NCBI RefSeq assembly: GCF_000346465.2
Contig: NC_034014.1
Coordinates: 14,337,892-14,401,891, forward strand
DNA: 64,000 bases
Direction of reading: 5' to 3'
DNA from: Prunus persica
Lineage: Eukaryota; Streptophyta; Magnoliopsida; Rosales; Rosaceae
In this document: positions 54,559 to 64,000 of the stretch, piece after piece
How positions within the stretch are numbered: position 1 is the stretch's first letter
How the letters are laid out: each line of letters begins with the position of its first letter
The notes under the pieces: model-generated
Told to the model about the DNA's origin: nothing
Seen by the model: the letters and a program-made list of their open reading frames with translations, nothing else
Database searches by the model: none
Made by a program: the position numbers and the translations under genes

Positions 54559-54842
54559 AACAATTGATCTTCCACGCATAACAGACCAACTTGGAAGCAT
54601 CTTAACAATTGATCTTCAGTACATGAATCCTTTAGTGTTGGATCCATTAGCTCTAGCCCCCTGCCTTCTTTCCATAACTCCCATGCCTGAAAAAATATAG
54701 CACTCATTTAATTAAGTTGTTGAAAGATTCATGATATATATGTTCACAACTCAAAAAAGAAAATGTTAATCGTAAATTGGATTTGTAAGACATACATATC
54801 CTACTATATTGAGCACGCGATCAGCAATGTAGAAGCTACTAT
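54559..54842 (-). pseudogene. Receptor-kinase scrap (end of the kinase domain)
   Basis: It contains part of the last kinase exon (AWELWKEGRGLELMDPTLK, CTEDQLLRCFQVGLLCVE) and the preceding intron and exon edge (54790-54842). The short stretch 'catcttaacaattgatctt' is duplicated (54554, 54598). It is a leftover of a third tandem kinase copy, joined on both sides to flank sequence. Confidence 0.85.
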
Positions 54843-55154
54843 TGATTTGTCAAAAACACTTTGTAGAGTCATCTCCTCCACAATAACAACCTTGTCTCTT
54901 GATTTGGAGCCAGAACCAATAGAAACCTGCCTTCTTTTTACCCCTAAAACCTGTAATTTGGGAAGAATGAGAATTTGAAGTTTCCAAGCATAAACATTAA
55001 TGGTTGAGCAGACCAAATAAACTGAGGGGTTAAGACCTCAAAACAAAATTGATAAATTTGGTGCATGCAACTCAAAACCATTTGGCAATGGGTGTAGAGG
55101 CCTTAGGATTTCTAAAGTAAGATGCACGGCTTAGAATGCCCAATATGAAACTTT
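54843..55154 (-). repeat. Host flank copy D, second part
   Basis: It matches copy B 36887-37190 and copy A 12900-13163 plus 24392-24433. It includes the uninterrupted CACTA element 2 target (54891-54893) and ends at the insertion point of CACTA element 3. Confidence 0.8.
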
Positions 55155-56218
55155 CACTACTACAAAAAGTGAAAAAGACGACCAGAAAACAACGACGGTC
55201 TAAGTGAAAACCGTCGTGGTTTTTAAAAAGACGACGGTTCTAAAAACACCGTCGCGTAATACAACCTTAGACAACTAAAAAATGGAGATTCAAATGGCTG
55301 TTCAAAAACAACGACGTACCTAATTAAACAACCGACGTCTATTTGAAACAGATTTCCGCAGTGTAAAATCAATGCCAACAAAGAACGGCAGAAGTTATGA
55401 ATCGACCGACGTAGAAAGTAAAGACGACAATTTCAATAAAAACCGCCGTTTTTACTCATAAAATAACACGACGATGGTTTCGTATAAGACGCCGTATAAT
55501 TACAAACAAATACACGGCTTTAAAATTCAAAATATCACCGTATTAAATTAATGTACAACGACGGAAAATATAAATATATCGACGTCATTCTCGTATAGTT
55601 CTACGACGTTATCTTTAAATCGTACAATAAAATTTAACGTCGTATTTATTCATTTTATACGTCGTACCTTTAATTTAAACCGTCGTCTTAATAAGAATTT
55701 TTGTTAACAATTTTTTCTTTGATTTTCTTATCCTACGTCGGTTGAAATAACCACGACGGTTTATATAGAACACCGCCGACATAATCAGATTTGTCTGAGA
55801 TCCCAAGGGTTACGAAATCTTACCAGATGGAACTCTGTTCCACATCATAATCTTAACAGATGACACAGATTTGCAATCAGAGAGACAATTTTTTGGAAGT
55901 TGATGATGTGTGTGCGTTTGTGTATCTACAAATATTATACCTAACGTCGTTGCAAATTTGCAATCAGAGAGACAATTTTCAACGACGGTTATATTATACC
56001 TAACGACGTTTAAAAAACAAATCAACGTCGCTCAACAAATATATTACGTCGTTTAACAAAATAATCTACGTCGGTAATTATAAATCTACCGCCATCTTAC
56101 CTTTATATAGACGACGAGAAAAGACGACGGTAGAACAGAAAACCGCCGTTGTTTCAGTTTCTTTAACAGTTTGGTCCTTTATCTTTCTGCAAGACTTGTA
56201 TAGTTCAAAGCATTGACA

Positions 56219-56620
56219 ATGTCTTCATCATATCTCCCAGCAACTACTGATTCGATTGCTCATGCTTTAGAGGCCATCTGAAGCCATTTCTATTCTCTAT
56301 CGCATTCTTGAAACCCATCTTCTTCTTCTGAAGCTCTACGGATAAAGGAAGAGGCTATCACAAATCTGACGGATCTTCTTAGTCAAAAAAATCAAGCAGA
56401 GGATCAGGCACATCTGATCTTCAGATTTCCCTGAGAAGCGAACTTTCCTTCGACAGCGAGTGGAGGCCAGGCTTGCATCTCTTTTGATGGAAAGCAAGGA
56501 GTATTCAGAAGCACTAAGTGTCCTATCAGGCTTGATCAAGGAAGTGAGAAGGCTAGTTGACAAGCTTCTTCTTGTCAACTAGCCTAAATGTAAGCTCAAT
56601 TTCTCTTTGAGAAAGACCTC
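56219..56620 (+). pseudogene. RPN6: Captured fragment of 26S proteasome subunit RPN6 (element 3)
   Basis: It is the same captured segment as in element 2 and keeps slightly more of it. After TDLLSQKNQAED comes a piece readable as TSDLQISL, which is absent from element 2 and belongs just before the EKRTFLRQRVEARL block of RPN6. EYSEALSVLSGLIKEVR follows. Near 56555-56584 a 12-bp inverted repeat (ctagttgacaag...cttgtcaactag) replaces the LLVDI codons before SKLNFSLRK. Stops and frame changes make it non-coding. Same strand as the downstream Ulp1-type gene. Confidence 0.85.
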
Positions 56621-58050
56621 CAAATTATTGTCTTTGAGATGTGAGAGACAGTGTCTCTGAGAGAGGAAGAACTTGGAACCCTAAATGTAAACCGCGAAAA
56701 TGAATGAAAGCGACAAATTTATAGAATAAATTTTTAAAACTAACGGCGGTCCTTACCAAAAAACCGCCGTTTAAATTGTAAAATCAACGTCGGTATTACT
56801 GACGTATATTACAGAACTCCACGCCGTATTATTTTTTTGAAATGGTTTTATATGTAAGCAACTTTTCGTCTACTTGACTTACACATTAGTTGTTTTTATA
56901 TTCTTATTTTATTTAAATCTGTCATCCAAAAAAGAAACTTTACATATTGCAGAATATTAATTTCCTTCGTTTTAAATTTCCTCCGGAAAAAAAACTCTAT
57001 TTATAACGCACTGTAATTGAAAAATAAACTGAAAGGTCACGGGAAAAAAAAAATTCTATTCATAATTTAAAAATTAAAATCCACGTCGGTTATATTAAAC
57101 CTACGACGTTAAATGAAATGATTCCACGTCGAACGAAAAATATTGCGTCGTGTTAGTTAAAAACGACGTTGTTAAATGTAACCGCCGTATTATTTTTTTG
57201 AAATGGTTTTATATGTAAACAACTTTTGGACTTACACATGCACTGTTTCCAAACCCGATTAAAAATTTCAATCTCCAGAGAAACCTTTTCGTCTTTTTTC
57301 CTTGTCAGAGCATTGTCAGAGTTTCTCATCGTCTTCCTCTCGTCTTCTTCGTCGTCCTTGAACTTAAACATCGATCATCTTCCTCTTGCTTTCATTGCAC
57401 GCAAAAGGTAAGCTTTCATTTTCACTATTTTGGTTACTGTTTTGCATGCTCATACGTTTTTTGTTTGAAAAATCTTTTTACCTTTTTTCTGGCCAAAATC
57501 ATTTTACTTCTTTCCAAGTTTGATAAAATATACAGACAAAGAGGGAAAGTTTCCAACTTTGAAGACAACTACCTCAACTAAATAAGACGACGGTAGACCA
57601 CGACGGTTCGTCAGTTGTTCTAGCGTCGTCTGAAAATTGACAAAGTTGTTTTTAAAATAATAGTCTTTTTTTATATGCTTGTTTAATTGCAGGTTTGATT
57701 TCTCTGAACAATGGTTTTTGTTTTTCCCTTATTTGATAAAATATAAAGAAAAAGAAACTAGGGTTGGTATCTAATATAGACGACAAAATATCTTATTGTT
57801 TTACGTCGTGTGAATGTTAATACCACGACGGTGTATTACTATTGACGTCGTATGAACATAAATACCACGACGTTATATAAATAATAGTTTACCACGACGG
57901 TGTATTACTATTGACGTCGTGTGAACATATATACCACAACGTTATATAAATAATGGTTTTAAACATTTATTACGTCTGAGATTATTTCATTGCGTCGTCT
58001 AAAATCATATCATACGTCGTATTTTTTTAATACCGTCGTTTGTGTTCTTA

Positions 58051-61000
58051 ATGGTTTCTCAACAACAAACTAAGGATTCTGGCTCCAAGAAGCTTGGAAT
58101 GGTAGCTCCTCAAGACAAGTCTTCGAAGGAGATGAAGTCTTCGAAGAAGATGAAGTTTGCTTCATCATCTGCTGAGACAGAACCAACCAGCCAGACAACA
58201 ATCTCTGATGATTCAAAGACTGGTCGAGGTATGAGCACAATGCCTCGTGTTGTGAAGAGAAAGCTTCAGAAACTGAGGCCAATTGTTGAGTACAATAAAA
58301 GGGGGAAAGGTGTTGGCCAAGCACATATTGAGATGCAGTCGTATATTGGTGTGTTGGCACGCTCCAGGATCCCACTTGTGGACAAGAAATGGTCCCAAAT
58401 CCCCAAGGATATAAAGGAGCAGATTTGGGAAGCAGTTGACATGGCTTTTGTCGTAGGCCAAGGGGGCAAGACCTCTGTTTTAGCTTCTACTTCCAAGAAA
58501 TGGAAGGATTTCAAGTCTACACTAACGAGGCATTATATCCTTCCATACACCAATGACAGGGAGAAATTAAGCCAACCCCCTGAAACATATAAATTCATAG
58601 AGAAAGCACAATGGGATGCCTTTGTAGCTTCAAGACTATCCAAAGATTTTGAGTCTGTGCATTCTCAACATGCACAGATTAGGGAGAAACTCGAGTACAA
58701 TCATCGATTGTCTCGAAAAGGATATGCTGGATTGGAGGATCAATTGGAGGAAACCATGCCTGGGGTAGAAATTGATCGATCTACCTTATGGAAGAGAGCT
58801 AGACAGGACAAACATGGTAACATCCCTGATCCAAAGGTGGCAGAGAAAGCAAAATTAATTGTAAGCCTACTATCACTCTGTTTTAAATTTTTATTAAACT
58901 GTGAATTATTCTTATTACGTCGTATGTTATATTTTTCGTCGTGTGAATGATATTACCACGTCGTTAAAGGTCTAAATAGGAATCACTACTAATTTTCTGT
59001 AATTATAGCATAAGACGTCGGTGGTTCATTTTCGCGTCGTTTGAATGATATTACCACGTCGAAACTTTTTTAAAAACGTCGTTAACGGTCTAAATAGGAA
59101 TCACTACTCTGTTTTCTTTAATTATAGCATAAGACGTCGGTTATAATAACGTCGGTTTATACGTTATTGCGTCGTGTGAAATTATATAATACGTCGTTTG
59201 TACATAAATAACCGTCGTGTGTTTTTTTGTTTATCTTTGTTTTAGGATGAATTGCAGAAACAAGTCTCGGAAGGCAAAGTCAGAGTAGATGGCAGCAATG
59301 ATGTGCTGACCATGGCTTTGGGCCCCGAGCATCCAGGCAGAGTGAGGGGAGTTGGTGCTGGTGTTTCCCCAAGGCAATATTTCAATTTGCCCAAACCACA
59401 GAGGGTGAGCTTTGACGACCGTTTGAAGGACAGTTTAAGAGTTCTCCTTCAAGAAGAGACTAAAAAGATGGAGGCTAAGGCAAGGGAAGAGGCCTTAAGG
59501 ATGGAGGCTAGGACAAAACAATTGGTAGAGGCTGAGAGGGAGCATTTCCTGAGTCAGCTTTCCCAATTAATTCCCAATTTTGATCCAAGCATGCTTAAAC
59601 CAAGAATTAGCCAAAGCCCCAAAAATCCAATGTCTGACAAAGCTAGCTGCTCTGGAGGTGATGTGAGATCCCTACATTTGGAGGATGATACTGCCAAAAT
59701 GGGGAAACATCAGCCAGATGAAGAGAAGGAAGAAGAAAAAAGAGATGAAGAGAAGGAAGAAGAAAATGAGAAAGAAGATGAAGAAAAGCATGACGACAAG
59801 GTATGTTCACATAACTTTGCCTTTTTTATTTGTTTTTCAAAATTTCAAACGTCGATATTTTTATTTAATCCGTCGTTTGTTTAAAACTTAGACGGCGGAA
59901 TTTTTTTAAGACGTAATAAAATATTTAAACGACGGTTTTTGCACCGTCGTTTAAATGGTTTCAGACGACGCTTTATTCATAAAACCGTCGTCTTTATTGA
60001 ATTACCACGACAGTTTTTTCACCGTCGTTTAAATACTTTTAAGACGACGTTTTATTCCTTAAACCGTCGTCTTTATTGAATTACCACGTCATTTTTTTTA
60101 TTTCTTTAAACAGGTTATTGAAGTTGGTGCTTATTCAAATATGGAGGCGCCATCTTCTTTAAAAACTCTTTGTCGTTTTGTGGAAACGACACTCCTGCCT
60201 GAGGATAAGACACTCCAATTTACAATTGATAAGGAGGTGTTTGGTGGTGAGCGCGATACCTTCCTCCTGCCTGAAGATATTACACAATTTGCAGGCATGG
60301 AAGAAATTGGAGCTACTGTATTGGCTGTATATATGAGGTTTGTACTTCTAAAATAATACCTCGTTGGTTTATATATTGCGTCGTCTTAACTAACTAACCA
60401 CGTCGTCTTAACTAACTACCGTCGTGATAAATATATTATAACGTCCTCATCTATTTCAGTACGTCGTGTGAAATATTATAATACGTCGTTTTTTTATACA
60501 TAACCGTCGTGTTTGTTTGTGCTGACTTGTTTATATTATTTTATGTATTTAGGTACTTACACGATGTTTTGAAACAAGCCAATATGTGCAGCATGGTTGG
60601 CTTTATCGACCCTGCTACAGTTAGTGCCAACTCTGGCACAATAACTGAAAGATCACGACTGGTAGCAGCTCGACTTCAGAAGACAGACGGTGAACAGATT
60701 TTCATGATGCCTTACAATCCAGGGTTAGTCTCCTTAGGATTTTGTTTTTATGATTTTCAATAAATGACAGCTTATAAACTAACCACGTCGGTGTTTTATT
60801 TTATTTAGTCGTTTGAAACTACTAACCACGTCGGTAGTTATTTATCGTCGTGATAAATGTATAATGTCGTCGATTGCTACTTTATTTCGTCGTGTGAAAT
60901 ATTATAATACGTCGTTTTTGTAAATAACCGTCGTTTTTATATTAATTTTGTGCAGCCGTCATTGGATCTTGCTGATTGTAAGAGCAAAGAGAGAAACCGT

Positions 61001-61513
61001 CTATTTTCTGGATCCTCTGCCAGGAAATCGTGTGGTCGATGAAGAGGCCAAAAACATCGTGAACCAGTGCTATAAAAATTTATAATTCTCACATAGCCAG
61101 ACCAGGCCGTAAGGCAGTCATTTGGAAAACTCTGTCAGGCACACCAAAGCAACCCAGCAATGTCGAATGCGGGTATTATGTGATGCGCTTCATGAGGGAC
61201 ATCATCATGGATCCTTCCTTGGGGTTTGAGAATAAGGTAAGAAGAAATTACCTTCATCCATTTCACGTCGTTTTTTGTATTATCAACGACGGTCATGTAA
61301 AATTAACGTCGTTGAATGGATATACTACGTCGGTTATGAAAAATATCGTCGTCTGTGATTGAATTTCTTTTTATTTATAAACCCTAATAGTCATTGTTTA
61401 TGCAGTATGCCAAGGGAAACCAGGAAGCTTCATACCCCCAAGAAGCCATTGATGAAGTCCGGAATGAATGGGCAGAGTTTGTTTTCCAAATTATTAAACA
61501 GGGCAATTATTGA
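58051..61513 (+). pseudogene. CACTA-borne Transposase_24 + Ulp1/C48 protease gene (element 3, one frameshift)
   Basis: Six exons: 58051-58860, 59246-59800, 60114-60337, 60553-60723, 60956-61236, 61406-61513. All have GT..AG borders and matching phases. ATG 58051 is chosen because MVSQQQTKDSGSKK aligns with the element 2 start. Exon 1 (270 codons, uninterrupted) carries the Transposase_24-like region; exon 2 a Glu/Lys/Arg-rich helix and a long acidic EEK tail. Exons 4-6 carry the C48 protease with His (60960-60962) and Cys (VECGYYVM) visible. One extra C near 61065 (gaaccagtg against gaacagtg in element 2) shifts the frame between the catalytic Asp and Gln/Cys. The end, YAKGNQEASYPQEAIDEVR..., differs from element 2 only in the last residues. 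Unlike element 2 there is no extra acidic exon. Confidence 0.88.
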
Positions 61514-61619
61514 ACACTTGATATTTATGTATAATGTACAAATTTTCTCTATAATATGTAATGTAAAAATTTGTTGAGGTTTTCTTAAATTAAAAAAAAA
61601 AAACAAACATACAAATTGC

Positions 61620-62660
61620 TTAACCGACGTGTAATACTTTTCCAACGACCTAATAAAGTCAAAAACTGTCGTATTTTGTTGTTTCGTGTTTTAAACAAAT
61701 ACGACGTAAAAATATAGTTAGACGACGTTCTTTGAACAATTGAGTCGTTTATGGTTTACAAAATCTTCAATTTCTTAAGGGTTCAGGGTATCATCGACGA
61801 CGTTTATGTAACGACAGCGGTTAAGTCGTGGAATATATATTTTACGTCGTATAGTTAAATAGCCGCCATGGTTTCTCATTTTAACGACGTCATTTTAACG
61901 ACTTAGTAGTCTATTACAATTTACAACGTCTACAATTTATTAACACCGACGTGGTTTGTTGTTGTGGTAAGAATATTTTATTATTTTTATATCAAAATAT
62001 TCAAAATAAATTTAAAATAAATCAGAAAATTGAAAAGTCAACTCCTATGAAGTCATTGATATATTTTCTTCCACATAAACCTTGAAAAAATTCATTTTGA
62101 ATAACAAAAATTTAAAATGACCATCCAAAACAAAATTGTTTTGATGAGTCATAAAATCACTTCTAGTTTTATGGTTTAGGGTTTAGAGTCTAGGGTTTAG
62201 AGATTAGGGTTGTTATTTATTGGGGTTTATTTTTAAAGTATAATTTTTGGGTAGTCTAGGGTATATGTAGGCTTTAAAACCATAAAACCTTTTATAAACT
62301 TAATTTTTTAAATTGTATAATTTAGTTTTATGGGTTTAGGGTATTAATTTTTAACGACGGTGGTTGCGTCGTGGAATACATATTTTACGTCGTACAGAAA
62401 AACATACGACATGGTTTACGCTTTAAACGACGTCATTTTAATATGTAAGTCGGTTTATATAATTTACAACGTCTTTAATTTCTTAACACCGACGTGGTTT
62501 TTCAGTCGTCGTTATATAAAAAATTCAAAATAAATTTAAAATTAATCCGAAAAATGAAGCTTCAAAATGAACGGCCTTACGTTCTTAATCCGAAAAATGA
62601 AGTTTCCGTCGTGGAATATTAAATTTACGTCGGTACTTGTAGAACTTTCGCCTTGGTTTT
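61620..62660. other. Motif-rich spacer, element 3
   Basis: Non-coding counterpart of 20690-21720, with the same telomere-like stretch at 62172-62212. Confidence 0.5.
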
Positions 62661-62689
62661 TCTTTCGACGTTTTAAAATGCGCGAGCTC

Positions 62690-63496
62690 TAAAAATTTTC
62701 GCGCGACCTAAATTTTTTTAGATTTGGCTCTTATTCTTATACTTCGAACCCTGAAACCTAAAATTTTCAGATTTCGCGCGACATAACATTTCGCTCTCTC
62801 ACTTCTGCTCTAATTAAAAGTTGCACTCTCCAGGCTCCGTCGAATCTGTGAGCTCGTCCAACCTGTAAGTACAAACCCTATCTTCCCCTTGTAAATTCAT
62901 TGAATGATATTAGGTTGTTTTGTTAAAGGGTTTTATGTGTATGCTTTGCGATCTGTTAATAATGTGCTTATAGGTATGGGTTCATGGATTTTCTGTTTAA
63001 TGGGTTCATGGATTACATTATCTGTTATGTTGAATTGGGAATGGATTTAATTTTGTCGTATCTTTTAATCACCCTATGTTATGTTGAATTGGGAATGGAT
63101 TTATTGTTTTCATGCTTGGTTTCATGTATATGTTGGTTTCTTGCTTGGTTTCATATATATGTTGTGTTCTTAATGGGTTTTGTGTTCTTGAAAATAAACT
63201 GAGACACGACGAATTTTAAGGCGTACGACGACGATTACACGACGGTTTTTTTAAACTACCGTCGTTGTATTACTTATACACGACGGTTTTTTCATAAACC
63301 GTCGTTTGTATTACTTATAATAGACGACGTCTGTTGAAAATCCGTCGTCTATATATGCCAAATACATCTGTTTTTGTTTAAAACCCGTCGTCTCTGTTGT
63401 GTATTACTTGCGATTAGATCATTGTATAATCTGCTATAGTGATGGTCATTGCCTGTATTTTCACTTTATTATAGATAATAGGTTATAGTGTCGGAG
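62690..63496 (+). promoter_or_regulatory. Putative transposase promoter and leader (element 3)
   Basis: TTTCGCGC occurs at 62697-62704 and 62772-62779, as in element 2. CCTGTAAGT at about 62862 is a likely leader donor, and CGTCG motifs lie at 63205-63400. The ATG of the transposase follows at 63497. Confidence 0.4.
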
Positions 63497-64000
63497 ATGG
63501 ATAAGTCATGGATGCACTCGGATAGAAGATCGAAGGCATATGAATTTGGGGTGGAAGCATTTTTGAACTTTGCTGTAGAAAATCTTCTAACTACAACACA
63601 TATCCGTTGTCCATGTGTTAAATGTGTTAATTTGAAGTTGTTTGGGGTTGGAATTATAAGGGATCACTTATACTTTAATGGAATTGACCAAAGCTATAAG
63701 AATTGGACATTTCACGGAGAACCTTGGGAAGCAACTACTAATGCTAGTAGAAATGTTGAAGAAGATGATGGCCATAGTAGGTACAGTTTTGTGTCTGAAG
63801 AAATTGATATGGATGATAATGATTTTGGTGATTTTGGTTCGGATCCGTATGAGTTTGCCAATGTGATTGGGGATGGAGATCAAACAGTGTACCCTGGTTG
63901 TAGAAAAGTACACGAAGTTATCGGCATTAGTGAAGTTGTATAATTTGAAGCAAAACATGGGATGAGTGATCGTTCTGTTTTAAAGGAATTATTGATACTT
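63497..64000 (+). pseudogene. TNP2-type CACTA transposase, N-terminal part (element 3)
   Basis: ATG 63497 begins MDKSWMHSDRRSKAYEFG, the Transpos_assoc domain (PF13963), with RCPCVKCVN and GIIRDHLYFNGIDQSYK. DPYEFANVIGDGDQ follows as in element 1, without the nonsense codon found there. An extra A in 'agaaaagtac' near 63905 shifts the frame and leads to TAA at about 63941. A 1-bp loss near 63946 restores the original frame after the stop. The gene continues past the window edge, so further state is unknown. Confidence 0.85.

Larger units (their letters stand above)
55155..64000 (+). mobile_element. CACTA (En/Spm) element 3, right end outside window
   Basis: It starts CACTACTACAAAAAGTGAAA at 55155 directly after CTTT. 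Copy B (37190/37191) and copy A (12899/12900) show the same host site without an insertion. It is colinear and highly similar to element 2: motif-rich leader, RPN6 fragment, Ulp1-type gene, motif-rich spacer, transposase promoter and transposase start. It differs by many indels in the motif arrays. A TTT target duplication followed by ATATTC is predicted beyond the window. Both genes seen carry frameshifts. Confidence 0.93.

Overview
The window is plant nuclear DNA: multi-exon genes with GT..AG introns, S-domain receptor kinases, CACTA (En/Spm) transposons, Ty1-copia and TRIM retroelements, and two 100-base N gaps of a draft assembly. It looks like a eudicot. The repeat style makes me think of Rosaceae, but that is a weak inference. 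Almost every coding region is a transposon gene or a decayed receptor-kinase duplicate, and I found no clearly intact host gene.

Layout. (1) 1-12272: a large CACTA element on the minus strand (element 1), running off the left edge. It has a broken TNP2-type transposase gene, a broken Ulp-like gene without its protease exons, and a probable LTR insertion (8636-11209). (2) 12481-13163 and 24392-26106: host flank 'copy A', split by CACTA element 2 (13164-24391, plus strand). Element 2 has matching termini, an AAG target-site duplication, an Ulp1-type gene, and a captured fragment of the 26S proteasome subunit gene RPN6. Its transposase is reduced to a stub next to an assembly gap. (3) 26107-30881: a complete but mutated Ty1-copia element. 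(4) 31020-34437: promoter and first part of an S-domain receptor kinase, cut off at a repeat. (5) 34530-39345: an inverted host copy B, empty for both the copia and the CACTA insertion. (6) 39360-42960: repeat-rich DNA with a tandem array and a complete Cassandra TRIM carrying 5S rRNA sequence. (7) 43055-53040: two tandem minus-strand receptor-kinase loci, each joining a LECRK-type N-terminal half to an SD1/SRK-type transmembrane-kinase half, separated by flank copy C. (8) 53243-55154: flank copy D with a solo LTR and kinase scraps. (9) 55155-64000: CACTA element 3 (plus strand), close relative of element 2, running off the right edge.

How it fits together. A receptor-kinase unit was duplicated directly and inverted, and each copy then collected or escaped different transposons, so the copies act as dated 'before and after' snapshots of each insertion. 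The two related CACTA elements 2 and 3 carry the same order of parts: terminal repeat, RPN6 fragment, gene encoding a Transposase_24-like region plus Ulp1/C48 protease, then transposase gene. Short CGTCG/ACGACGG motifs fill their ends, spacers and even introns. The most unusual observations are the proteasome-gene capture, the conserved chimeric receptor kinase, and the motif-filled introns.
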